Source of the DNA: CAZWSX01 sp964636985
GTDB lineage: Bacteria > Planctomycetota > Planctomycetia > Pirellulales > Pirellulaceae
Reading direction: 5' to 3'
Length of the DNA stretch: 64,000 bases
Assembly (NCBI GenBank): GCA_964636985.1
Contig: CAZWSX010000005.1
Coordinates: 186,001 to 250,000, forward strand
This document shows, piece by piece, positions 1 through 8,400 of the stretch; position 1 is the first letter of the stretch; the number at the start of each line of letters is the position of its first letter. Made by a program: the position numbers and the translations under genes. Under the pieces are notes generated by a model. It ran no database searches, had not been told where the DNA came from, and saw only the letters and a program-made list of their open reading frames with translations.

Positions 1-851
1 GCGAGGCTGTACCTAAGAGTGAGGTCATGTTCATACAAGAAATCGACTTCACGATCGGGAGCGGTGCGTTGCCGCGATCCCGAAAGCGTTCAATTGCCTT
101 ACACACGTCGTCTCTGTGTACTCTGTTGACTCTGTAGTACTCCGTCATTACCTACCTACTTGAACTTTCGTCGTATCCTAAAAAGCGACTTTGCGGGTGC
201 CAAGGCAGAATCTGAATTGCCAACCGAATCAGCGCCAACGCCTTCGCCACTTTTTCAAAAGTCCGACACAATCGTCCAGCGGCGCGTGAGCTTGGCTCGT
301 CGCTGAAGCAAACGCAATTGTTCCACGCACTCTCGCGTCGTGACTTTTCACCAGCTAAGTAACTCATCTTCGTCGCGTGGATACGGAAATGCTGTCTCTA
401 GCGCGAGAAAATTTTTTCCGCAAGAACGAATCGACTTCAACATGCGTGCGCACTACTTCACACCTTGAAGTCGATCTGCACGTTCAACCTCTCGTCACTC
501 TGCAACTCTTCGGAAGAAGTTGGTCGTTCGCGTCACCCTCTAAAACCCTCTTTAATTGCGATGCTTCGGTCAAACTCGACCTTGGGGTCGTTTTCGCGCA
601 GCGGGTCGCGCCCTGGGGCTGCTAGACCCCTTAAAAGTGGTTTGTGTTCTGCGCCATAACGTCTTAGTGGACCACGGTTCTCATCGCGAACGTTTTCACG
701 ACGCACTTTTCCACCGTACCAAGTGCGTTCACAACCGCGATTCAACTCTGTCGCGATAGCGCTTTCGCTGAGCGTTTTTCGATCCATCGATATTATCTTG
801 CCGGCGCATGTGCCGAGCGATTGCTTTCGACTCAAGAACGATTTGTTGGAG
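1..851. other. Non-coding stretch at left end of integrated element
   Basis: I see no convincing gene here. Short open frames exist on both strands but have no recognisable motif, no good ribosome binding site and overlap one another. The stretch is less GC-rich than the backbone to its right. Its one notable structure is a GGGG/CCCC hairpin at 615-630 followed by TTAAAA, which recurs at nearly the same distance upstream of the second AlpA-like gene. The promoter of the first AlpA-like gene presumably lies between that hairpin and 852. No copy of the tRNA-Val 3' end was found, so the far boundary of the element is probably outside the window. Confidence 0.5.
615..636. repeat. Structured leader element, copy 1
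   Basis: A short hairpin with GGGG (615-618) paired to CCCC (627-630) across a loop containing CTGCTAG, followed at once by TTAAAA. The same arrangement, CTGCTAG inside a GC hairpin then CCTTAAA, recurs at 2906-2925. The distance from TTAA to the AlpA-like start is about 221-227 bases in copy 1 and 226 in copy 2. Conserved sequence and spacing suggest a regulatory site or replication-origin feature duplicated with the gene. The function is inferred. Confidence 0.4.
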
Positions 852-1094
852 ATGCACATGAAAGTGAATGAACTTGAACCGCTGTTGGTGCCAGACATTG
901 AGTTGGCTCGCTTGCTCGAAGTCTCGCCACGGCACCTTTGGAATCTGGATCGGGACGGCAAACTCGGGCCGCTACCTCTGTACCTAGGACGAAGTCGTCG
1001 CTGGAATCTCCAAGAGGTGCGTGAGTGGATTGCCGCGGGCGCGCCAGATCGCGTTACTTGGCACGCGCGAGATCGACGTCTTCGTCCTCGCTAA
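852..1094 (+). CDS. AlpA-like helix-turn-helix protein, copy 1
   Basis: An 80-residue DNA-binding protein of the AlpA/excisionase (MerR-like winged helix) type. After a short acidic N-terminus comes the classic pattern: a helix with LARLLEVSPRHLWNLD, then LYLGRSRRW and EVREWIAAG. In this family the first part reads DNA and the second forms the wing. Such proteins act as excisionases or as activators of integrase or replication genes in satellites and prophages. A second ATG lies at 858; the frame is open further upstream but that part has no family similarity. It shares strong similarity and identical length with the gene at 3147-3389. It lies upstream of the prim-pol gene on the same strand, so joint transcription is likely. 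Confidence 0.75.
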   Translation: MHMKVNELEPLLVPDIELARLLEVSPRHLWNLDRDGKLGPLPLYLGRSRRWNLQEVREWIAAGAPDRVTWHARDRRLRPR

Positions 1095-1207
1095 CTAGGG
1101 GAATCTCCGACGAACCAAGTCGGAAATCGTTCCGTCAGTGAGCGTCGAAATGGGCTGACGATATTGTTTTGGAACAGTTTTTAACCACCACACCACGAGC
1201 TACGAAA

Positions 1208-2455
1208 ATGCCAAAGAAAAATTTCATGTTGAAGGCCGCATTGGCTTATTTCGACTACGGACTAAGCGTCATTCCCGTTGCGAAGGGCACTAAAGAACCT
1301 CTTAAGGGAATGGGGTGGAAGAATCGTCAAAAAAAGCGACTCACCCGCCAGGAAGTTCGGACGTTGTTCAAACGCAAACCTGGTTGCCAAATCGCGATTG
1401 TGCTCGGTCCAGTTTCCCAGTGGGTAATCGTTCGAGATTTCGATTCACGAGAGAGCTATGAAAAGTGGCGCAACGCCCACCCTGAATTTCGTTCGCTGCC
1501 AGTCGCCCAGAGCGGAAATGGCTTTCATGTATATGCGCGAGCTGAAGCTGCGCAAGTTAAAAAGCTCTTCGGAGGTAGGGCGTACGTCAAATTTCCTCCT
1601 GATTCGAAGTTCACGGGGGAAGTACGCCTACAGAAATGCATTATCGTTGCGCCACCCTCCATTCATCCCAATGGAGCAAAGTACAAATGGATCAAGCCTC
1701 TGCCGCCAACGATCGATGACCTGCCGGTAGTGGATCTCGAAGCTATCGGATGGGTCCCCGAAAGGTTTGCAGAGCGAAGCGTAAAACCCGGCAAACGGAT
1801 AACAAAAAACAAGAACCAAGGGAAGGTGCGAAAGGTCGGACTGCTGAAATGGGATGAGATGCCCCCAGATCTGCGAAAACGAGTCAAAGCGGCCATCGAG
1901 CTTTCGCTGACCACCGGAAAACGACAGCGAAACGGCAAATCATTCGAACTGGCGCGACGACTGTTAGCGATTCCAGAACTCGCGAAGCTAAACAGCGCAG
2001 CGTTGGTCGAGATTGTGAAAAGGTGGCACAGAAAGATAAGAGTTCACTCGACCACGCCCTATCATGAGGTTGTAGCGGAGTTTGCCCGGGGGTGGGCCGA
2101 AGCCCACACGCCGTTTGGAAAATCGCCTTTCACTAAGAAATTCATGAAGCGCGCGGCTCGTGGACCGTATCCAAAGGTCGTTGTCGCCACAGATTCCCCG
2201 GTTATATCGCTGCTCTGCGGGATATGCCGTGACCTGCAACACAAGACTCACCAAAAGTCGTTTTTTCTGTCCTGCCGTAAAGCGGCGGACGCGCTTGGAA
2301 TCAAGTTTGATAAAGCCAACAAATTGTTGCGGTTGCTCGAACACTGGGAAGTTCTCGAGTGCACGCGGCGCGGTGACAAAGGAAACCCAAACGGGAAAGC
2401 GAATCGATTCCGATACAAGGGACCACAAAGGTCACGAGATCCAAAGGCCCCCTAA
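1208..2455 (+). CDS. Bifunctional DNA primase/polymerase (prim-pol) domain protein
   Basis: A 415-residue protein with an N-terminal archaeo-eukaryotic-type primase (prim-pol) domain, as found in plasmid and satellite replication proteins. Visible motifs are the catalytic DFD at residues 77-79 (preceded by WVIVR), SGNGFHVY at about 102-109 with the motif II histidine at 107, and the PPSIHPNG segment from about 149. The later half is basic and mostly helical. A winged-helix-like end (SCRKAADALGIKFDKANKLL) resembles the C-terminal DNA-binding part of replication proteins. There is no helicase P-loop, so it is shorter than fused primase-helicases and would need a host or separate helicase. The ATG at 1208 is chosen because the upstream TTG at 1169 lacks a good ribosome binding site. 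The likely role is to start replication of the excised element. Confidence 0.75.
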   Translation: MPKKNFMLKAALAYFDYGLSVIPVAKGTKEPLKGMGWKNRQKKRLTRQEVRTLFKRKPGCQIAIVLGPVSQWVIVRDFDSRESYEKWRNAHPEFRSLPVAQSGNGFHVYARAEAAQVKKLFGGRAYVKFPPDSKFTGEVRLQKCIIVAPPSIHPNGAKYKWIKPLPPTIDDLPVVDLEAIGWVPERFAERSVKPGKRITKNKNQGKVRKVGLLKWDEMPPDLRKRVKAAIELSLTTGKRQRNGKSFELARRLLAIPELAKLNSAALVEIVKRWHRKIRVHSTTPYHEVVAEFARGWAEAHTPFGKSPFTKKFMKRAARGPYPKVVVATDSPVISLLCGICRDLQHKTHQKSFFLSCRKAADALGIKFDKANKLLRLLEHWEVLECTRRGDKGNPNGKANRFRYKGPQRSRDPKAP

Positions 2456-3146
2456 TCATCAACTGATAGTCGGGGACGACCCAAGGATCGAACCGTCACC
2501 CAAAACGGTCCTACTGCGTTCCTAGGACGTTAAAACGCACTTGTATTCCGGATGCGTCTAGTGGAACCGCGTCTGTCGCGGAAGTTTGATGATTTCCTCG
2601 AAATGCTCCCTTCCCGTGCCGCTAGGTTTTGCTTCCCTCTCGTGGCGAAACCTACGCACGGCAACCAAACAACTCCATTTGCTCAGCAAAGCGATCAAAG
2701 AGGAAAAGTTGCCTCTCAACCGAAGTTGAGTTGGACCAGATCAACCGAGTTTCAAAACTCTAAAAACTAGTCGTTGCATTTGAACTTCTCGAATTCGACT
2801 TGGAGCCCCTGAAGCAACAGACCGCGCCTCCGAGGCGAGCATTTCGGCACAAGATGGCAACTCCGATCATTTTCCGAGTCGTGTCTTGGCGTGAACGGCG
2901 CCACCGGCCTGCTAGGGGCCTTAAACGAGCTTTTCACCGGAAATAAATTTCCGGGATTCTTTGCGACGATTCTCAGCGTCTCGCTCGATTCCACTTTCGG
3001 GCCGCTTTTTTGAGCGTGAAACTCACTCGCGCGGTGGCTGCAAACGCGTTTTCGATCGAGTGTTCCAAGACAAATCGATAGTAATGGTATCCAGAGCGAA
3101 GCTGTTTTTGCTTTGGATCAGAAAAATCTTTTTGGAGACGCATGAA
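2456..3146. other. Spacer between the two element modules
   Basis: No supported gene lies in these 690 bases. The right half (about 2870-3146) is a diverged counterpart of the region upstream of the first AlpA-like gene, including the GGCC-TGCTAG-GGCC hairpin followed by TTAAA. A GGATCGAACC string at 2485-2494 resembles a tRNA T-arm read on the minus strand, but no acceptor, anticodon or D arm could be built around it. The left half looks like decayed sequence. Confidence 0.4.
2906..2925. repeat. Structured leader element, copy 2
   Basis: GGCC (2906-2909) pairs with GGCC (2917-2920) around a loop containing TGCTAGG, followed by TTAAA. It is the counterpart of 615-636 and lies 226 bases before the ATG of the second AlpA-like gene. 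The stem bases differ between copies while pairing is kept, which suggests that the structure matters. No function can be assigned from sequence alone. Confidence 0.4.
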
Positions 3147-3389
3147 ATGGAAGTGAGTGAAACTGATCCGCTCGTCGCAACTGACTCCGAATTGGCTCAG
3201 CTACTAGGAGTGTCGCCGCGGCACATCTGGAATCTAGATCGTAACGGCAAGATCGGCCCCTCACCTGTGTACCTCGGAAAGAGTCGCCGGTGGAGTCGCG
3301 AGGAGGTGCGCCAGTGGTTGGCCGCGGGCGCACCAGATCGTGAAACTTGGCAGTCCCGAAAGCAGCAACTTTGTGAACGTCCCAACTGA
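3147..3389 (+). CDS. AlpA-like helix-turn-helix protein, copy 2
   Basis: An 80-residue paralogue of the protein at 852-1094. The HTH and wing are conserved nearly throughout: LAQLLGVSPRHIWNLD, VYLGKSRRW, EVRQWLAAGAPDR. The ATG at 3147 gives exactly the length of copy 1. An open frame extends upstream but shows no family similarity. The diverged C-terminal tail (after about residue 70) and the many synonymous and conservative changes show that the duplication is old, not a recent tandem copy. As copy 2 is intact and nearest the integrase, it could be the working excisionase or regulator of the element. The gene is followed by the truncated prim-pol remnant. Confidence 0.75.
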   Translation: MEVSETDPLVATDSELAQLLGVSPRHIWNLDRNGKIGPSPVYLGKSRRWSREEVRQWLAAGAPDRETWQSRKQQLCERPN

Positions 3390-3446
3390 TCCAATCAATC
3401 GCATTGAGACCTCAAACATCGGTTCCCTTTTACGTCGAGAAGACAA

Positions 3447-3707
3447 ATGACAAGAAAACTTGCCAACACGCTGTCTGCGGCTCTTCACCTGCTACGACTT
3501 GGGTCGAGCGTTTTTCCCCTCAACCGAGGATCAAAGAAGCCGGCCGTACCCTGGCAGAGATACCAAAAAGAACGTGCTTCCGAATCGCAAATTCGAGAGT
3601 GGTTTGGTGATAACTCTGATTATCAGCTCGTCCCAGTGGAAGTAGAGCGCGGAACGTCCGGAAAAAAGGGAAAGGCGACAGTTTTGGCGCTACCTCGGCC
3701 CACTTGA
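3447..3707 (+). pseudogene. Truncated prim-pol primase, copy 2 remnant
   Basis: An 86-residue reading frame whose first 55 residues match the start of a prim-pol domain: AALHLLRLGSSVFPL, then KKPAVPWQRYQ and SQIREWFGD, like LAYFDYGLSVIPV and KEPLKGMGW in copy 1. After the NSDYQL segment (near base 3630) the similarity stops. The frame runs into an unrelated basic tail, so the DxD and SxH catalytic motifs are absent. An internal deletion joining the gene start to other sequence explains this best. The remnant keeps its position downstream of the second AlpA-like gene, as in module 1. It might still be translated as a short protein, but it cannot be a primase. Confidence 0.6.
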
Positions 3708-3744
3708 CGGTGTCTAAACGCCTCGTCAACGAAACCAATTGTGA

Positions 3745-3773
3745 AGGGGGAAACGCGTTGTGCGTTTCCCCCT
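3745..3773. terminator. Perfect 12-bp hairpin before the integrase gene
   Basis: A perfect inverted repeat: AGGGGGAAACGC at 3745-3756 and its complement at 3762-3773, with a five-base loop GTTGT. It sits between the prim-pol remnant and the integrase gene. No clear T-run follows on either strand, so a plain Rho-independent terminator is not certain. It could instead be an operator-like or recombinase-related structure of the element. Confidence 0.5.
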
Positions 3774-3839
3774 CGCCATTTGGGGTATCCAGCACTTAAC
3801 CTTGAATTCGTGAATCCAGTTTCTAAAAGAGATTGAACC

Positions 3840-5189
3840 ATGGCAAGTCTGCACAAGTCAGTAAACCGCAACGGTGATTCGCAGTGGCGCATCAGTTTTT
3901 ATCGAAATGAAAAGCGATTCTTTCTCCGGCTTGGTTCGATGAGTAAGCGGAACGCAGAGTCAGTTCTCGTTCGCATTCAAGAACTAGTCGATTGCATGGC
4001 CGCTGGAACTGGGCTTACCGGTCCGCTGCTGGAATGGTCCAACCGAATCGACAAGTCGCTGCGAGAGAAGCTCGTCACAGCGGGGCTCTTGAGTGAGTCT
4101 TTCACGGGCAAAAAGATCGTCGAGTTTTGCGACGAATTCATCGAACGCAGAAAACTCGATGCCAAACCGGCCACGCTGATCGTCTACGGAAACGTCAGGC
4201 GCAACCTGTTGGACTTTTTCGGCAAGGAGAAACTTTTGACATCGCTGCACCAAGGAGACGCGGACGACTGGCGCCGTTATCTGATTGTGAAGGAACAACT
4301 GTCTGAAGCGACGGTAATGCGCCGCTGTGGGATCGCGAAGCAGTTTTTCCGAGATGCCGTGAAACGCCGGCTCCTGACAACCAACCCCTTTTCGGAACTG
4401 AAATCAGGCTCACAGGTAAACGACGAACGCGACTTTTTCGTCTCGCGTCAACTCGCTGAAAAGATCCTGAACGCGTGCCCTGACGCCGAATGGCGACTTT
4501 TGTTTGCGTTGAGCCGTTTCGGAGGTTTTCGGTGCCCGTCGGAGCACTTGGCGCTGCGTTGGCGCGACATCGATTGGAAAAATAACAAGATAGTCGTTAC
4601 CTCGCCGAAAACAGAGCACCACAAAGGGGGTGCTTCGCGCACGATTCCAATCTTTTCGAGTCTGAAAAAATACCTCCAGGACGTTTTTGATCAATGCGGC
4701 GGCGAGAGGGAGTTCGTCATCGCACGCTACCGTGACCCAAACGCAAACCTTCGCACGCAGCTCGAAAGAATCCTGAAAAAGGCAGGCGTGAAGCCTTGGC
4801 CGAAATTGTTCGCGAATCTGCGAGCATCCAGGGCAACCGAGCTCGCAGCAATTCACCCGGCGCATGTCGCGGCGGAGTGGTTGGGGCACAGCCAGTTAGT
4901 CGCCCAAAAGCACTACTGGCAGGTGACAGACGACGATTTCATGCGGGCGATCGAACCCGAGGTTTTATCCGAAAACTGCGTCACTACAGGTGGCACTATG
5001 GCTGCCGAAACGGGTGAAAAAGCGGTGGCACCACAGGCGCCCCCGCAAGCGTATGTCGCTGAGATGAATTGCCGTGAAAACACGGCAAATGACGCTGATT
5101 CGATGCCACTGAATGCATCAACCTGCAAGAGCATGCAGGAGCGGGGAATGGGCGTTACAGGACTCGAACCTGTGACCTCCACGGTGTGA
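3840..5189 (+). CDS. Tyrosine recombinase / site-specific integrase
   Basis: A 449-residue phage-type integrase. The N-terminal part (about 1-70) looks like an arm-site binding region and residues about 95-190 are a core-binding (SAM-like) domain. The catalytic domain follows with Arg231 (GFRCPSE), the box II Arg328 (NLRASRATEL), His350 (WLGHSQ) and nucleophile Tyr359 (KHYWQVT). The box II His of the usual HxxR is replaced, a feature I recall as common in planctomycete integrases. The C-terminus is unusual: the last residues, VTGLEPVTSTV, are translated from the tRNA-Val 3' end, so the gene's stop codon lies within the tRNA. Such overlap is typical of elements that integrate into tRNA genes. 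A low-complexity linker of about 60 residues separates the catalytic domain from this tail. Confidence 0.9.
   Translation: MASLHKSVNRNGDSQWRISFYRNEKRFFLRLGSMSKRNAESVLVRIQELVDCMAAGTGLTGPLLEWSNRIDKSLREKLVTAGLLSESFTGKKIVEFCDEFIERRKLDAKPATLIVYGNVRRNLLDFFGKEKLLTSLHQGDADDWRRYLIVKEQLSEATVMRRCGIAKQFFRDAVKRRLLTTNPFSELKSGSQVNDERDFFVSRQLAEKILNACPDAEWRLLFALSRFGGFRCPSEHLALRWRDIDWKNNKIVVTSPKTEHHKGGASRTIPIFSSLKKYLQDVFDQCGGEREFVIARYRDPNANLRTQLERILKKAGVKPWPKLFANLRASRATELAAIHPAHVAAEWLGHSQLVAQKHYWQVTDDDFMRAIEPEVLSENCVTTGGTMAAETGEKAVAPQAPPQAYVAEMNCRENTANDADSMPLNASTCKSMQERGMGVTGLEPVTSTV
5150..5189. other. Putative attachment site core in tRNA-Val 3' end
   Basis: The T-arm and acceptor 3' half of tRNA-Val lie under the last codons of the integrase gene. 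Tyrosine recombinases of this kind recombine within such tRNA 3' ends, so this is the likely att core on the integrase side. The second copy expected at the other end of the element is not in this window, so the exact core cannot be defined. Confidence 0.4.
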
Positions 5190-5222
5190 GCATGGCGCTC
5201 TAACCAACTGAGCTAAACGCCC
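5150..5222 (-). tRNA. tRNA-Val (anticodon CAC)
   Basis: A 73-base cloverleaf on the minus strand. The acceptor stem is GGGCGTT with AACGCCC, the D arm GCTC/GAGC, the anticodon stem CCATG/CGTGG around loop CTCACAC (anticodon CAC, reading GTG), and the T arm ACAGG/CCTGT with loop TTCGAGT. CCA is not encoded. The 3' end points toward the integrase, and about 40 bases overlap its coding region on the opposite strand. This is the geometry expected when an element has inserted at the tRNA 3' end and restored the gene. Confidence 0.95.
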
Positions 5223-5298
5223 GAGATGCTTGTTACGATCGGCGGTTTGGTTGGGCCGCTGAGGCGATCTCGTTTGATGGTTTGTTGATTCTAATGTC

Positions 5299-5342
5299 GG
5301 CAGCCCGATCTTGCCAGGGTTGGCGGAACGAGCGGGGCTGCC
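5299..5342 (-). terminator. Possible terminator of the fusion enzyme gene
   Basis: GGCAGCCC at 5299-5306 pairs with GGGCTGCC at 5335-5342, with a 28-base interior. It lies between the stop codon of the minus-strand fusion enzyme gene (5428) and the tRNA. There is no T-run, so the call is tentative. Confidence 0.3.
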
Positions 5343-5427
5343 GCGATTTTATCTGGTTTTTCTTTCTGCAAGGACGTGCAAACGATCTTTGGGTTCGCGC
5401 GTCGAAAGTTGCGATGGCGGCCTTCTT

Positions 5428-8400
5428 CTAGGCTGCCGCGACGGGTTGCAGGTAGCGTGGGTCGATCCGGGCGAGTTCCTCGGCCACGGCGTCGACGGTG
5501 GTTCGGATCTGCTCGTCGGTGTGGCGGGCCGTGATGAAAAAGCGCAGGCGGGCTTTTTCTTCTTCGACGGCCGGATACAAGATCGGCTGGACGTTGATCC
5601 CGCGGTTGAAGAGCGATCGCGAGAGTTGCAACGCGTGCAGGGAGTTTCCGATGATCACCGGAACCACGGGCGTGTTGTTGCTCCAGCCGGTGTTCAGGCC
5701 GCGTTCTTTGGCGAGCTTCAAGAATAGCGACGAGTTGTGAAGGAGCTTGGCCACCCGCTGCGGCTCTTTTTGCATGAGTTCGAGGGACGCCAGGGCGGCC
5801 GCACAATTGGAAGGTGCCAGGCCGACGCTGTAGACAAAGCCCGGGGCCGTGTACTTAAGGTACTCGACAACTTCGTTGCAGCCGGCGATGTAGCCACCGC
5901 AGCTGCCGAACGATTTGCTGAGCGTGCCCATCCACAGGTCGACGTCGAGCGGGTTGATCTTGAAGTGTTCGCCGATGCCGCGGCCGTGGGCACCCATCGT
6001 GCCGATCGAGTGCGCCTCGTCCACCATCAAGAAGGTCTTGTGCTTCTTCTTGACTTCGATGAACTTCGGCAAGTCGGGGTAATCGCCATCCATGCTATAG
6101 ACCCCTTCGACGACGACGAGCACGCGGCGGTATTCGCCGCGAACTTCGGTCAACAGTTCGTCGAGGGCCCGCCAGTCGTTGTGCGGGAACGGACGGCGAC
6201 GGGCACCGGACAGAATCGCACCTTGGATGATGCTGTTGTGGGCCAGCGCGTCGTGGGCAATCAAGTCGCCTGGCGAGAACAAGTGGCCGATGGTGGTCTC
6301 GTTCGTGGCGTGCCCGCCGACGTAGACGATGGCATCTTGTGCGCCGACCCAGGCCGCGAGACCCTTTTCGAGCTCGCGGTGCAGCGTCTTCTCGCCGGAG
6401 ACGAGGCGGCTCGCCGAAACACTCGTTCCAAAGCGATCGATGGCATCCTTGGCCGCTTGGGCAACGACGGGATCGCCCGACATGCCCAGGTAGTTGTAGC
6501 TGGAGAAGCTCACCAGCTCGCGGCCGCCGATCATGGTGGTGTCGTTGGTGACGCGCTCGTGGACGCTGAAATAGGGGTTTTGGATTCCCGGCATCGCCAG
6601 CATGTTCATCGTTGCCTTAAGGCGGCGATACTCTGGGGTTGCCGCGAAATCGTAGCACTCGCGCGGGATGTCCTTTTCGCCGGATGCCGCCGACTTTCCT
6701 ACGTTGAGGTGTTTCTCAATCGCCTCAACCACCTGACGGACCGTTTCGAGGTCGCCGAGCACCGACTCGGGGAAGCGACCGCCAAAGTGCTCTTCGAGAA
6801 TGTTGACGATCGTCATTCGCTCGAGCGAATCGAGCCCCAGATCGGAAACGATGTTCGTATCGAGGTCGAGCTTTTTGGCGCGTTCTTTGGCGACCGCGCG
6901 GACGTGATCCATCACAATTTCCGCGATCCGCATGTTGACGGTCGCCTCGGGGACCGGCGCTGCCTTGGGATTGGATTCGAGCAACTCGCGCGGAGGCACG
7001 TCGCCTGACTCGGCCGTCGAGGCCCAACCGAGCCACTGGCCTTGGACTTGCAAAGTTCCGTCCATGAACTCTTGCTTGGCCGCGTGCCGCTGAATTTTGC
7101 CGCTGGACGTCTTGGGAATCGACCCGAAGCGAACGATCACCACGCCATCGGGCGGCAGTTCGTGTTCGGTGGTTACGTCGCGTCGGATCATCGAAATCAC
7201 TTCATCCCAGTCGATGTTTCGGCTGCGATCTCCTTCGGCGACCACAATCAACCGCTCGCGGCCTTGCAGGTCGACGGCGAAGGCGGCAACAGCACTTTGC
7301 ACGACTTTGTCGCTCGCCCGTTCGACCGTTCGCTCGATGTCTTGCGGATAGCGGTTGACGCCGCGAACGATGATCAGATCCTTGAGACGGCCGGTAATAT
7401 AAATCTGGCCGTTGTGCAAAAAGCCAAGGTCGCCTGTTCGCAAGTAATTGCGAGTCGGATCGTTGGCGAGTTTGGCTTTGAAAATCTGTTCGGTCGATTC
7501 GGGCTTCTTCCAATAGCCCAAGCCAACCGATGGGCTATCGACCCAAATCTCGCCGACGCGGCCGGGCGGAAGCTCTGTGGCGTTGTCGGCATCGACGATT
7601 TTCACTTGCTCCCACGCGTGAACGGTTCCGGAACCAACAAGCTCGCGCGTTGCCGGGTCTTTGGGATCGCCGTCTTCCACGATCCGCTGGTCAAGCAACT
7701 TGCCATTGAAGTTGTGCAGAACCGTTGGCGCGAGCTTTTTATGCCCCGTGACAATGAGAGTTGTTTCCGCCATTCCATAGCATGGATAAAACGCTTCCTT
7801 GCGGAATCCGACGCGACCGAACTTTTTGGCGAACGCGTCGAGCGTTTCAGCGCGAATTGGCTCGGCGCCATTGAAGGCAACTTCCCATGTGCTTAGGTCG
7901 AGTCCGGCGAGTTGATCTTCCGAAACCTTCTGCACGCACAAGTCGTAGGCGAAATTGGGGCCGCCTGTAATGGTGACCTTGTATTTGGTAATCGCTTGCA
8001 GCCAGCGAATGGGCCGTTGCAGGAAGACCATCGGCGACAACAGGTAAGTCGGCCGGCCGAAGTACAAAGGCTTCAACACGCCGCCGATCAGGCCCATATC
8101 GTGATAAGTAGGAAGCCACGAGACGCCGACGCCGTTTCGCGTGGGCTCGAAATACTCGCCGATCATCAAGACGTTGGCCATCAAATTGCGATGCGCCAAC
8201 ATGACGCCTTTGGGCGTTCCGGTCGAACCCGACGTGTACTGCAGGACGGCCAGATCGTCGCCTTTGATTTCGACGGGGCGAAACTCGTCGGCCAGTTCCA
8301 ATGGGGTCCGATCGGTCGAGATCCACTCGAGCGAAGCCAAGCGGGGAGATTCTTCGCCTAGCGACGTCTTCTTGTCGAAGACTTCGCCGGAAGTCAAAAC

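Noticed and set aside
152..367. Small minus-strand frame at the left edge
   Set aside because: No motif, no ribosome binding site, and overlapping short frames on both strands.
2485..2494. tRNA T-arm-like string GGATCGAACC as a possible second attachment site
   Set aside because: No acceptor or anticodon stem can be built and it does not match the tRNA-Val 3' end.
5737..7896. Two long plus-strand frames inside the fusion enzyme gene
   Set aside because: Both are antisense to clear catalytic motifs and show codon patterns of a mirrored frame.
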